From Planctomycetaceae bacterium (GTDB lineage Bacteria > Planctomycetota > Planctomycetia > Pirellulales > Thermoguttaceae), in assembly GCA_015062085.1 (NCBI GenBank), contig SUVI01000043.1:1-23732 (forward strand): a stretch of 23,732 nucleotides of DNA. The letters are read 5' to 3'. This document shows, in pieces, positions 1 through 7,298 of the stretch. Below the pieces are notes generated by a model. The model was not told the DNA's origin. It did not search any database and saw nothing but the letters and a program-made list of their open reading frames with translations. How positions within the stretch are numbered: the stretch's first letter is position 1; every line of letters starts with the position of its first letter. A program made the translations under genes and the position numbers.

Positions 1-278
1 ATTACGCGCTCAATGACCGCCTCTTTCACTGGCAGTCCCAAAGCACCACAAGCGCAAATTCCGCCACCGGCAAACGTTACCTGAACGGCAAGAGCACCGT
101 CCTGCTTTTTGTCCGCGAAAACAAAAAAACGCACGGCCAGAGTACACCGTACACGTTCCTCGGTCCGGCAGAATACGTCCGCCACCGCGGTTCCAAACCG
201 ATCAGCATCGAGTGGTCTCTCCTCTTTCCCATGCCTGCCCGTTTGGTCCGCAAAACGCGGCGGCTCGATGCTGCGTAA
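1..278 (+). CDS. C-terminal fragment of a DUF3427 (helicase-associated) protein, 5' end outside window
   Basis: An open frame enters from the left edge (first full codon at position 3) and ends at a TAA at 276-278, leaving about 91 residues. The fragment contains FHWQSQSTTS, LLFVRENKK, PYTFLGPAEYV, GSKPISIEW and PMPARL in order. This is the pattern I know from the end of DUF3427, a domain usually found behind a DEAD/DEAH helicase core and often a PLD-type nuclease domain. The helicase part is not visible here, so the full architecture is inferred from the family. Such proteins act on nucleic acid in the cytoplasm and are suspected in some cases to belong to defence loci. This frame, and not the longer overlapping plus-strand frame beginning at 109, is the real gene, because only this one matches a known family. 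Confidence 0.85.
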   Translation, partial: YALNDRLFHWQSQSTTSANSATGKRYLNGKSTVLLFVRENKKTHGQSTPYTFLGPAEYVRHRGSKPISIEWSLLFPMPARLVRKTRRLDAA

Positions 279-323
279 AAATAAAAACGCTTCCGGAAAC
301 GAAACTCTCGATCCCCGGAAGCG
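279..323 (-). terminator. Intrinsic terminator of the DUF1559 gene
   Basis: A perfect 9-bp stem (CGCTTCCGG at 288-296 with CCGGAAGCG at 315-323) encloses an 18-nt loop. Read on the minus strand it is followed by TTTTTATTTTT. It lies 44 bp beyond the stop of the minus-strand DUF1559 gene. It also sits just past the stop of the plus-strand DUF3427 gene, so it may serve both convergent genes, but the T-tract is on the minus-strand side. Confidence 0.8.
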
Positions 324-366
324 AAAACTGCTGCGAATTTATGCCATCACGGACCATTACAAACGA

Positions 367-1344
367 TTACGGGAGATGAACGACATTTCCATCATTACGT
401 GCGCCGAGACGCTGATGGACGGTTTTGTCGATCGCGTAAGAAACACGGTGTACAGAACCGTCTGCCATGACCATTCCCAAAGATCCAGCATGCGCACTTC
501 CGAAAATGTACGCAGCTCCGCCGTGTCCTTTGCGGTCCTGCATCGGAATGTTGACCGCATCACGCAGCGTGTCCCAGTCACAGCCGCTCAAGCCTGTGTT
601 ATCGTCGCACCCGCTGCCGTTTTCGTAAGTCTCGGGCTGAATGTATTTTTCACCGATGAGGTACGTGTTGGAAGTCCCATCCGTGACGTCAGTGTCGGAG
701 ATCTCGCTGCAGATAAAGAAAATCCCGCCGCAGTCCGTCTTCTCTGCGATCCTGCGAATAGAGTCCCCCGCCATTCCGTAACCCGGCCGCGGATACGTAC
801 CGCCCCAGTCACTGTACGAGTCCGCAGAGCGCACGTTCACAGCTCCATGATTTCCGCCGTAGTCGATCTTCACGCATTTGTTCATCGTGGCACAGTTCTG
901 AAACGTCGAAGGCGTTGGATAGAGTTTGGACTTTCGGCGTGAAGGGCAGTGGTAGATGCTCTGCGGCGTCTGACAGACCTCCCGTGCTTTGTTTTTCTGA
1001 GAATCCGTCGCCGTATCTGGATTGCCATCCTGCGGATGCATCCAAAGCGCGTTCATTTCCAAAAACGGCATCATGGAGCAGATCCAGCCTCCCGGCTGAT
1101 CCGCACCTGCACCACGGTCCGGGTCCATGACGAACTGATAGTACCACCCTCCGCCGGGATAGCAGCCGTTTGTTGCGATGTGCTGCTGACTCGCACTCCC
1201 GAACTGCTTCAGATTGTTCGTACACTGCATCTGCCGGGCAGCTTCACGCGCCTGCTGGACTGCAGGAAGAAGAAGTCCCATTAGCATCCCGATGATCGCA
1301 ATAACGACCAAAAGCTCAACGAGCGTAAATCCTTTCGTTTTCAT
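367..1344 (-). CDS. DUF1559 type II/IV pseudopilin-like protein
   Basis: The 325-residue protein begins MKTKG followed by [14 protein letters not shown], a prepilin-type cleavage and methylation signal with a hydrophobic helix to about residue 28. Next comes the typical DUF1559 stretch [17 protein letters not shown]. Near the C-terminus the family's H-x9-DG motif is present (His285, Asp295-Gly296). DUF1559 proteins are strongly expanded in Planctomycetota. They are presumed to be exported by a type II secretion or pilus-like machine to the envelope, but their role is unknown. The ATG at 1344 is supported by an AGGGGGAA ribosome site 6 nt upstream and by the fixed position of the prepilin signal. 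The gene stands alone, with its own promoter (1458-1486) and terminator (279-323). The length is normal for the family. Confidence 0.95.
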   Translation of the reverse strand: MKTKGFTLVELLVVIAIIGMLMGLLLPAVQQAREAARQMQCTNNLKQFGSASQQHIATNGCYPGGGWYYQFVMDPDRGAGADQPGGWICSMMPFLEMNALWMHPQDGNPDTATDSQKNKAREVCQTPQSIYHCPSRRKSKLYPTPSTFQNCATMNKCVKIDYGGNHGAVNVRSADSYSDWGGTYPRPGYGMAGDSIRRIAEKTDCGGIFFICSEISDTDVTDGTSNTYLIGEKYIQPETYENGSGCDDNTGLSGCDWDTLRDAVNIPMQDRKGHGGAAYIFGSAHAGSLGMVMADGSVHRVSYAIDKTVHQRLGARNDGNVVHLP

Positions 1345-1430
1345 ATTTTGTTCCCCCTAAATGGAACGGATCCCCCAATAAAAAGGAAGTCCTGCCGCAT
1401 CCAAATTTTGGCGGCCCGAACGCCGAACCA

Positions 1431-1459
1431 TTCATCACGCTGATGAATATTTTATTCAT
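1431..1459. promoter_or_regulatory. Two overlapping 17-bp dyads, putative operator of the DUF1559 gene
   Basis: TTCATCA-CGC-TGATGAA (1431-1447) and ATGAATA-TTT-TATTCAT (1443-1459) are both perfect 7-3-7 inverted repeats. They overlap by 5 bp and their centres are 12 bp apart. They cover the predicted start of transcription and touch the -10 box of the minus-strand promoter, a normal place for a repressor to bind. No cognate regulator is visible in the window. Confidence 0.6.
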
Positions 1460-1486
1460 TTTATCAAATCCTGCCGAAACTGTCAA
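1458..1486 (-). promoter_or_regulatory. Sigma70-type promoter of the DUF1559 gene
   Basis: On the minus strand TTGACA (1486-1481) and TAAAAT (1463-1458) are separated by 17 bp. Transcription would start near 1451 and give a 5' leader of about 107 nt before the ATG at 1344. Confidence 0.75.
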
Positions 1487-1685
1487 GAGGTACTGAAAAA
1501 TATTTCTAGGTTCCTGCCGGATCCAATCCCTAGGGAAATACGGCCCAAAATGGAAACGGAAACATAACAGAAACTCAAGAAAAGAAACGCTTTCTGTGCA
1601 CCGCGGTAAGTCTTCCGTACTTTCCCTAGTTCTCGCGGTTTCCATGACCTAATGACTGAACCCAAAATTTCTCCCCGAACTCCTC

Positions 1686-1714
1686 TTGACATTCCGTTTT
1701 TCGTCTGTTAGAAT
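1686..1714 (+). promoter_or_regulatory. Sigma70-type promoter of the beta-helix gene
   Basis: TTGACA (1686-1691) and TAGAAT (1709-1714) are separated by exactly 17 bp. The predicted start near 1721 gives a leader of about 130 nt that contains the 36-bp tandem repeat. The AAAGAGGA ribosome site at 1836-1843 lies 6 nt before the ATG at 1850. Confidence 0.75.
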
Positions 1715-1740
1715 GAAAAAAGCAGATCGCTGCACTCCGA

Positions 1741-1821
1741 ATTTTGCGTGCCTGCTTGCTACGCCTCCCACCCCAAATTTTGCGTGCCTGCTTGCTACGC
1801 CTCCCGCCCCAAATTTTGCCC
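1741..1821 (+). repeat. 36-bp tandem repeat in the 5' leader of the beta-helix gene
   Basis: Units at 1741-1776 and 1777-1812 differ at one position (CCCACCCC versus CCCGCCCC). A partial third unit (ATTTTGCCCC) follows from 1813. Each full unit contains GCGTGC...GCTACGC, which can pair as a short bulged hairpin around a CTGCTT loop. The array lies between the promoter and the ribosome site, so two or more identical hairpins would be present in the mRNA leader. Confidence 0.85.
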
Positions 1822-1849
1822 CTAAAAACGAAAAGAAAGAGGACGAATC

Positions 1850-4800
1850 ATGCATTCCCGCTCCGTCAAATTCTTCCGTACAGTCCGTTTCCTCCGAGCC
1901 GTACTGTTTTGCACCCTCCTGTTTCTCATTTCCGGTTTCACGGAAGCCAAAGTATTTTACGTTTCTCCATCCGGCTCCGATTCCGGCGGCGGCTCCGCCT
2001 CCGACCCGTTTGCAACGCTTGAAAAAGCACGAGATGCAGTTCGGGCGTTTCGCGAAAAAGTTCCCGCAGAAAGCGTCACTGTCGAACTTGCCGGCGGGAC
2101 CTACTTCCTGAAAACTCCCCTTTTGCTGGGACCTCAGGACTCCGGGACCTCCCAAGCTCCCGTCATCTGGCAAGGTAAAGCTGGCGAACGTGCCGTCATT
2201 TCCGGAGCCGTGAGTCTGACCGACTGGCGTGACGAAGGAAACGGTCTCTTTTCCGCCCCATGCGCCGTCTCCGATCCCGACGCAGGCACGCAGCTCTTCA
2301 TTGAACGCCGACTTTCGGGAAAAGCAGCCGATTCCCCTCAAACTTTCAATTCCGCCCAAACATCCACTTTTCCTCAAACACCTAATTCCCACCAAGCGTC
2401 CAATTCCCACCAAGCATCCAATTCCCACCAAACATCCAATTCCCACCAAGCATCCAATTCCCACCAAGCATCCAATTCCCACCAAACATCCAATTCCCAC
2501 CAAGCATCCAATTCCCACCAAGCATCCAATTCACACCAAACGGTCATTTTCCATCAAACGGTCAATTTTCCCGATCCGTCTCTCGATGTTCGCCGAGCGA
2601 TCCGGGCACGCGCTCCGAATTGGGACCCGGAAAATTTCACCAACTCCTACTTCTGGGCGAAACGCGCAGTCTGCAAAGACCGGAAGTGTATGCAGTATCG
2701 TCTCCAGCCAGGCGATCTGGACCCGTACATTTACGATGCCGACGGCCAGATCCTCCCCGACGTTCAGCTGATGACCTACCAGTACTGGAGCACTTCGTTC
2801 AACCGGATCGCCAACTACGATCCGATGACCGGCGTCGTGGAATTTCCGCGCAGTGCAGGAGGTTACTATCCCACAAATCACGCACGCTGGCACGTCGAAA
2901 ACAGCCGCGCAGCCCTCGACGCCCCAGGAGAATGGTATTTCGACCGAAAAGCAGGCCGAGTTTTTTACATCCCGCGCAATGATGAAGACCTTGCCCGCGA
3001 TACCGTTCTTCTGACCATCTGTCCGCGCCGCCTCATCGAGATCCGCGGTGACTGGAAAAACGGAAAACTCGTGGAATGGCTCACGTTCCGGAACCTGGTC
3101 TTCTCGTACTCAGATGCAGATCTCTCGCCGGACTACGAAAACAGCGTGCAGGGCGCACACACGCAACGCGGGACCATTTGCGCAGTCGGTTTGGCTCACA
3201 GTCTGATCGAGAATTGCGAGTTCTCCCACCTCGGCGAAAACGGCATCACGCTTCTGGAAGGCTGCGCAGAAAACACGATCTTCCAAAACCACATTTTCGA
3301 CACAGGCGCCGGCGGTGTCAGCCTCCCCGCGATCCCGCAGGGTACTCCGCATGAACTCGCCATTACGCGCAAAAACCGGATCGAAAACAATCTGATCCAC
3401 CACACTGGAGAGCTTTTTCATTCGGCCTGCGGGATCTTTCTCGGCGGTATGGCACAGTTCAACTCGATCGCGCATAATGACGTCTCCAACACGACTTGGT
3501 CCGCGATGCAGCTCGGATGGAGCTGGGGAGCAGGCAAAGCGTACTCCAATCACAATGACGTCGGCTGGAATCACCTCCACCACATCTCACGCGGAGTTAT
3601 GAACGACCTGGCAGGGATCTACACCCTGGGCGACACGGACGGAACGCGCCTTCACCATAACTGGATCCATGACGTCCGGCGGTACACTTTCGGAAACATC
3701 GGCTACGGCGGCTGGGGACTCTACGGCGACGCGGGAACCTCTAATATCGTGATGGAATCCAATCTCATCCACGACACGCAAGACCCCGGTCTGCACATCC
3801 ACAATTACGCCTACCCATACAATGCGGTCTACCGAAACAATATTTTCGCCTTCTCCGACGCCGCTGTCCTCGCACGAAATAACGTGATGCACACCGACCG
3901 CGAGTTCGGCGCAAAAGTCGAGCAAAACATCTGCCTGAATCATGCCGGCACGATGCTCAGCGGAAGCGGTTACGGTCTGAAACCCGAAAAATCGCTGATC
4001 CAAAACCGCAACTGCTTCTGGAGCCTAAACGAAACGCCCGTCTTCCTCGGAAAATCACTCGACGAATGGCGCACGCTCGCAGCACAGGACTCCGAAAGTA
4101 TCGCCGCAGATCCCAAATTCCAGGATGCCCAAGCCCGCGATTTCCGTCTGTCCTCCGACTCCCCTGCCCTCGCACTCGGATTCGAGCCGTTCGACCTAAC
4201 TGGCTCTCCGCAGGAACGCGCCGACATCGCCAATGGAGTCCCCGGCACCGCACCATCCCGCCCCGGTCAGCGTGCCGGACTTTACGGATCGGCGGAATGG
4301 GTCCGACTCGCGGCTCAGGTCATTCACCGTCCCTGCGAGACTCACGCTCCGTCCCCGGAGACCTCCGCTTGGAACGCGTCATTCGATGACTCTGCCGATA
4401 TGGGAGATCTGCCGGTCGGTATGACCCATTTCGACTCGCGCGAAGGTGCCGAACTCCCCGAATGCCTCGTCGTCAGCGACGAACACGCATTCCGCGGCAA
4501 ATACGCACTCAAAGTCATCGACTCTCCGACACACAAACACTCCTACGACCCGCACATTATCGCCCAGCCCTGGTTCCCTCCGGGAAAACTTGAGCTTTCG
4601 TGGGCCATTCGTCCGGAAAAAGGAAGCGTGCTGCTTTGCGAAACACGCCAGTACACCAACGTGTCGGGAAATTACGAAAGCGGGCCAACGCTCCGGATCG
4701 ACGGTAATGGACTCCTTTCACTCCACGGACAGGTACTCGCGGAACTCCCGCTGGGATCCTGGACGCAATTCGTCATCCGTTTCGAAAATGGCTCCTTTCA

Positions 4801-5068
4801 AACAGCAGGAAATAGTATCGGAAACGGCCTCAAAGCTCCCGCAAAGAAAAACAGAGAAAACGCACAGGGATCCGCTCCTACACGGGAATGGACACTTGAA
4901 GTGCGCTCACAGGATCCAAACTCACCGGAAGATCTCACCGTACGCACATTCGGTCCCTTTCCGCTTCCAGAGCAGTTCCGCGTCCTCGAATGGTTCGCGA
5001 TCCTCTCTTTAAGTGAGTCGGAAACCGCGTACACAGTCGATGAGATCTCCGTCAGCCCGCTCCTCTGA
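1850..5068 (+). CDS. Secreted right-handed parallel beta-helix protein with a hexapeptide-repeat insert
   Basis: The 1072-residue protein starts with a signal peptide (hydrophobic residues about 16-30, likely cut after GFTEA). VFYVSPSGSDSGGG...PFATLEKARDAV follows, typical of pectate-lyase-like/DUF1565 beta-helix proteins. Residues about 450-700 hold the helix rungs, rich in N-x-I/F and HN/NNLIH motifs. The C-terminal ~200 residues (from about 860) look like a beta-sandwich, possibly carbohydrate-binding. Such proteins are exported and usually bind or cleave polysaccharide, but I cannot name the substrate or confirm catalytic residues. An insert of about 90 residues between QLFIE (148-152) and VRRAIRARAPN (247 on) contains 13 hexapeptide units (residues 161-238), mostly NSHQAS/NSHQTS. 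Family members normally have a continuous LFV-G-RR-x-RARxPN-like segment there. Start chosen from the AAAGAGGA site. Confidence 0.85.
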   Translation: MHSRSVKFFRTVRFLRAVLFCTLLFLISGFTEAKVFYVSPSGSDSGGGSASDPFATLEKARDAVRAFREKVPAESVTVELAGGTYFLKTPLLLGPQDSGTSQAPVIWQGKAGERAVISGAVSLTDWRDEGNGLFSAPCAVSDPDAGTQLFIERRLSGKAADSPQTFNSAQTSTFPQTPNSHQASNSHQASNSHQTSNSHQASNSHQASNSHQTSNSHQASNSHQASNSHQTVIFHQTVNFPDPSLDVRRAIRARAPNWDPENFTNSYFWAKRAVCKDRKCMQYRLQPGDLDPYIYDADGQILPDVQLMTYQYWSTSFNRIANYDPMTGVVEFPRSAGGYYPTNHARWHVENSRAALDAPGEWYFDRKAGRVFYIPRNDEDLARDTVLLTICPRRLIEIRGDWKNGKLVEWLTFRNLVFSYSDADLSPDYENSVQGAHTQRGTICAVGLAHSLIENCEFSHLGENGITLLEGCAENTIFQNHIFDTGAGGVSLPAIPQGTPHELAITRKNRIENNLIHHTGELFHSACGIFLGGMAQFNSIAHNDVSNTTWSAMQLGWSWGAGKAYSNHNDVGWNHLHHISRGVMNDLAGIYTLGDTDGTRLHHNWIHDVRRYTFGNIGYGGWGLYGDAGTSNIVMESNLIHDTQDPGLHIHNYAYPYNAVYRNNIFAFSDAAVLARNNVMHTDREFGAKVEQNICLNHAGTMLSGSGYGLKPEKSLIQNRNCFWSLNETPVFLGKSLDEWRTLAAQDSESIAADPKFQDAQARDFRLSSDSPALALGFEPFDLTGSPQERADIANGVPGTAPSRPGQRAGLYGSAEWVRLAAQVIHRPCETHAPSPETSAWNASFDDSADMGDLPVGMTHFDSREGAELPECLVVSDEHAFRGKYALKVIDSPTHKHSYDPHIIAQPWFPPGKLELSWAIRPEKGSVLLCETRQYTNVSGNYESGPTLRIDGNGLLSLHGQVLAELPLGSWTQFVIRFENGSFQTAGNSIGNGLKAPAKKNRENAQGSAPTREWTLEVRSQDPNSPEDLTVRTFGPFPLPEQFRVLEWFAILSLSESETAYTVDEISVSPLL
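2330..2563 (+). repeat. In-frame 18-bp minisatellite with 54-bp higher-order period
   Basis: Thirteen 18-bp units run in frame. Eight of them (2384-2527) are nearly identical copies of AATTCCCACCAAGCATCC. Codon 5 alternates GCA/GCG (Ala) and ACA (Thr) in a strict A-A-T order repeated three times, giving a 54-bp higher-order unit. Units at both ends are diverged (for example FNSAQT, STFPQT and VIFHQT), as expected when the centre is homogenised by slippage or recombination. The array keeps the reading frame open. Confidence 0.95.
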
Positions 5069-5132
5069 TCTCCTGCCGAAAACGGATCTCAACTCCTCCC
5101 CCCTCACATCAGCCAGCATCAAGGACCGGCAT

Positions 5133-5660
5133 TCAGGAAAAAACGGATCGATCCCGAATTTTCTGAATGTCGGTCGGCAGCGTCTTGGCGGTACCGCCGT
5201 TTGGAACTTTCGTTTGAGGCTCTTCAAATGCCAGGACCTTGCCAAGGATCAAGGTGCTGGAGAGCTTCAATTTTCTCCCGGTATCGGCAGAACGAAAGAC
5301 CCAGCAGTCCTTTTTTCTGCCTTTTTCACACAATGCCAGATGAAAATTTGAGCTGCAATCGATCAGCGCAACATAAAAAGACTCTTTCAACGTATCTGCC
5401 GGAGCCAGAACGAGATACATTTTTTCAATCTCCACAAGAAAAGCATCTTTACGAAAACGTCGGGAAAGGGTAACCTTCCGCTTCTCTTCAAGCATTTCAA
5501 AACTCATGCCGTAAACACGTCCAATGATCGGCAGCTTTTTACGAAAAGCCGAAATCGGGACCACGGCCTTTGAGGAAAGCGTTTTTAACCTCAGATCCCC
5601 CTCTTTGCATTCCATTGCCGCATGGGTATTCGACTTCACCTCTGAATTTTTACGGACCAT
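5133..5660 (-). CDS. Unrecognised protein, about 175 residues
   Basis: I do not recognise this protein. It is basic and mostly hydrophilic, lacks a signal peptide or membrane segment, and has alternating hydrophobic patterns suggesting a small beta-rich fold (KMYLVLAPADTLKESFYVALID; CWVFRSADTG; LILGKVLAF). The ATG at 5660 is preferred, with a weak purine-rich GGAAAGCGAG upstream. The frame could begin 10 codons earlier at a GTG (5690), but that GTG directly follows an in-frame TAG and has no ribosome site. It converges on the beta-helix gene with 64 bp between stop codons. Upstream lie an 18-bp inverted repeat (5710-5727) and the TGTCAC boxes (5861-5899), which suggest regulation. A distant resemblance of residues 80-160 to MraZ/AbrB-like small beta domains crossed my mind but is unproven. 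Coding status is likely but not certain. Confidence 0.55.
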   Translation of the reverse strand: MVRKNSEVKSNTHAAMECKEGDLRLKTLSSKAVVPISAFRKKLPIIGRVYGMSFEMLEEKRKVTLSRRFRKDAFLVEIEKMYLVLAPADTLKESFYVALIDCSSNFHLALCEKGRKKDCWVFRSADTGRKLKLSSTLILGKVLAFEEPQTKVPNGGTAKTLPTDIQKIRDRSVFS

Positions 5661-5709
5661 GGAAACACTCGCTTTCCGGAAAGTTTTCACCTAACACTTA
5701 TTTCGCGGC

Positions 5710-5727
5710 ATCGAAAACATTTTCGAT
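5710..5727. promoter_or_regulatory. 18-bp inverted repeat upstream of the unrecognised gene
   Basis: ATCGAAAA-CA-TTTTCGAT has perfect 8-bp arms around 2 bp. It lies 20-50 bp upstream of the possible starts of the 5133-5660 gene, a typical place for an operator. It has no following T-tract, so it does not look like a terminator. Confidence 0.5.
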
Positions 5728-5860
5728 CACCCTTTTCCTGAAATCCTGCCTTAAAATACATAAAAAAGCAAACCACGTATGATTCTGAAAGAAAAATAAG
5801 AAAACCAAAACAAGATAGCCGTAAATTACACCAAGATTCATAAATTTCGATTGAAAATTT

Positions 5861-5899
5861 TGTGACACATACTGTCACACTGTGTCACTATGTGTCACA
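5861..5899. promoter_or_regulatory. Cluster of helically phased TGTCAC boxes
   Basis: TGTCAC occurs at 5873, 5883 and 5893, exactly 10 bp apart. An inverted copy (GTGACA) lies at 5862-5867. The outer segments TGTGACACA (5861-5869) and TGTGTCACA (5891-5899) are also perfect inverted repeats of each other. Four half-sites on one face of the helix in 39 bp suggest cooperative binding by a regulator. The cluster lies about 200 bp upstream of the minus-strand unrecognised gene and beyond the tsaD terminator. Confidence 0.6.
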
Positions 5900-6025
5900 G
5901 ATCGGGAAGTCTTTTAACGATTCCATCAAACAGACGGTTTGTCCGGCTTTTTCCGGCAGATTTCCTTTTTTCTCAAAAATTTTCCAGAGAATTTCAGAAA
6001 ATTTCTTTTCGCACAATAAATAAAA

Positions 6026-6059
6026 CATAAAAAAAGAGGTCCCCAAATGGTCCCTCTTT
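6026..6059 (-). terminator. tsaD: Intrinsic terminator of tsaD
   Basis: On the minus strand AAAGAGG and CCTCTTT (6053-6059 with 6033-6039) form a 7-bp stem around a 13-nt loop and run straight into a T-tract. It sits about 39 bp past the tsaD stop. The rest of the 5700-6097 gap holds only the regulatory boxes listed and A/T-rich sequence. Confidence 0.75.
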
Positions 6060-6097
6060 CTCTTAAAATGAAATGAAAAATTTTAACTGGCCGCGTT

Positions 6098-7126
6098 TCA
6101 GTGGGCAGCCCGTACGACCCCAGCCTCAAAATTCAGATCCAGATCTGCGAATTCCCCAGCCCGATAGCGTTCCCACGCGATCGCCCCCATGACCGCATTG
6201 TCGGTACAGAGACTCAGCGGCGCAGTGAAAAACTGAAATCCGAAACGTTTTGCGTCACGCTCCAGCCGGGCACGCAGAACGCCGTTTGCCGCGACTCCGC
6301 CTCCGACGCAGAGATTTTTCATGCCCGTCTTTTGAAGAGCATGCCGGGCTTTTGTCGCGAGAACGTCCACGACCGCCTCCTGAAACGAAGCCGCGATATT
6401 CGCCCGATGCTCATCCGAAATGACCAGCTCCTCGAAATTCTGTTTCCCTTCACCGACCAATTGGTACCTGACGGCCGTCTTGAGTCCGGAGAAACTGAAA
6501 TTGAGATTTTCCGGATCATTTTTGAACGTCCTCGGGAAACGGTACGCTTTCGGATCTCCATTTTCGGCGACCCGCTGAATGTTCGGCCCTCCGGGATACG
6601 GAAGCTGAAGCATCGCCGCAACTTTATCGAACGCCTCCCCAGCCGCATCGTCGATCGTGGCTCCGAGCAGCTCAAAATCCAGCGGGTGCCCGCATCGGTA
6701 AAGGCTCGTGTGTCCGCCGCTGACGATGAGTCCCACGCACGGGAAAACATCTTTCTTCGCAGCGATCCGGCACGCGTAAACGTGCGCAAGAAGGTGGTTC
6801 ACCGCAATCAGAGGTACCCCCAGAGCCAGTGCCAGCGCCTTCGCCGCTACGACCCCAACAAGCAGAGAGCCCGCAAGTCCAGGAGCATTCGTCACAGCAA
6901 CGGCATCCAGATCCTTCAGGCCAACTCCGGCTCGCTTCACAGCCTGATCGACCACAGGAAGGATCCGCTCCATATGCGCACGGGACGCCAATTCCGGCAC
7001 GACACCACCGTACTCCGCATGAAGTTTCGCCTGACTGGCTACCACTTCAGACAAAATCTCGCCATCATCCCGGATCACGGCCGCTGCCGTTTCATCGCAG
7101 GAACTTTCAATCGCAATCAGGAGCAT
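6098..7126 (-). CDS. tsaD: tRNA N6-adenosine threonylcarbamoyltransferase TsaD
   Basis: TsaD transfers the threonylcarbamoyl group to A37 of ANN-reading tRNAs, together with TsaB and TsaE, in the cytoplasm. The 342-residue protein starts MLLIAIESSCDETAAAV, the family's N-terminal signature, and contains NHLLAHVYA with the metal-binding His111 and His115. The nucleotide-binding segments IVSGGHTSL (about 135), GGPNIQ and VGGGVAANG, and a C-terminal CTDNAVMGA, follow. Length is normal. The frame extends 14 codons further upstream (to 7168), but the ATG at 7126 matches the family N-terminus and has a GGGAG ribosome site 9 nt before it. The partner tsaB is at 15031 on the other strand, so the two are not co-transcribed here. 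Confidence 0.97.
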   Translation of the reverse strand: MLLIAIESSCDETAAAVIRDDGEILSEVVASQAKLHAEYGGVVPELASRAHMERILPVVDQAVKRAGVGLKDLDAVAVTNAPGLAGSLLVGVVAAKALALALGVPLIAVNHLLAHVYACRIAAKKDVFPCVGLIVSGGHTSLYRCGHPLDFELLGATIDDAAGEAFDKVAAMLQLPYPGGPNIQRVAENGDPKAYRFPRTFKNDPENLNFSFSGLKTAVRYQLVGEGKQNFEELVISDEHRANIAASFQEAVVDVLATKARHALQKTGMKNLCVGGGVAANGVLRARLERDAKRFGFQFFTAPLSLCTDNAVMGAIAWERYRAGEFADLDLNFEAGVVRAAH

Positions 7127-7212
7127 CGCTCTACTCTCCCAAAAAGGAAACACAAACAAAAAATCCAATCGTCATTTTACCAGAAATCCAGAAAAAGAAA
7201 AGACTCCCCCCC

Positions 7213-7267
7213 AATGAAAAAAGAAGCGGATCTGGAAATTTTTGCACTCTGCCTCTTCCAGACCCGC
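7213..7267 (-). terminator. Intrinsic terminator of the esterase-glycosidase gene
   Basis: On the minus strand GCGGGTCTGGAA (7267-7256) pairs with TTCCAGATCCGC (7237-7226) with one mismatch, and is followed by TTCTTTTTTC. It lies 32 bp after the stop of the large esterase-glycosidase gene and upstream of tsaD. Confidence 0.8.
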
Positions 7268-7298
7268 TCACGTTCCCAAGAAACGGAATTCCAAAAGT

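Noticed and set aside
109..942. Long plus-strand frame over the DUF1559 gene
   Set aside because: It is the opposite-strand shadow of the DUF1559 gene and of the DUF3427 tail, is Arg/Val-rich without motifs, and has no ribosome site.
1649..2521. Minus-strand frame encoding repeated LVGIGC units, looking like a repeat protein
   Set aside because: It is the reverse reading of the 18-bp array and the 36-bp leader repeats; the plus-strand beta-helix gene has the signal peptide, ribosome site and family motifs.
2330..2563. CRISPR array
   Set aside because: The units are contiguous 18-bp copies with no unique spacers and are in frame inside a gene; they are a minisatellite.
5861..5899. CRP-type site (TGTGA-N6-TCACA)
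   Set aside because: The TGTGA and TCACA halves are separated by 8 bp, not 6, and the 10-bp direct repeats are better explained by another regulator.
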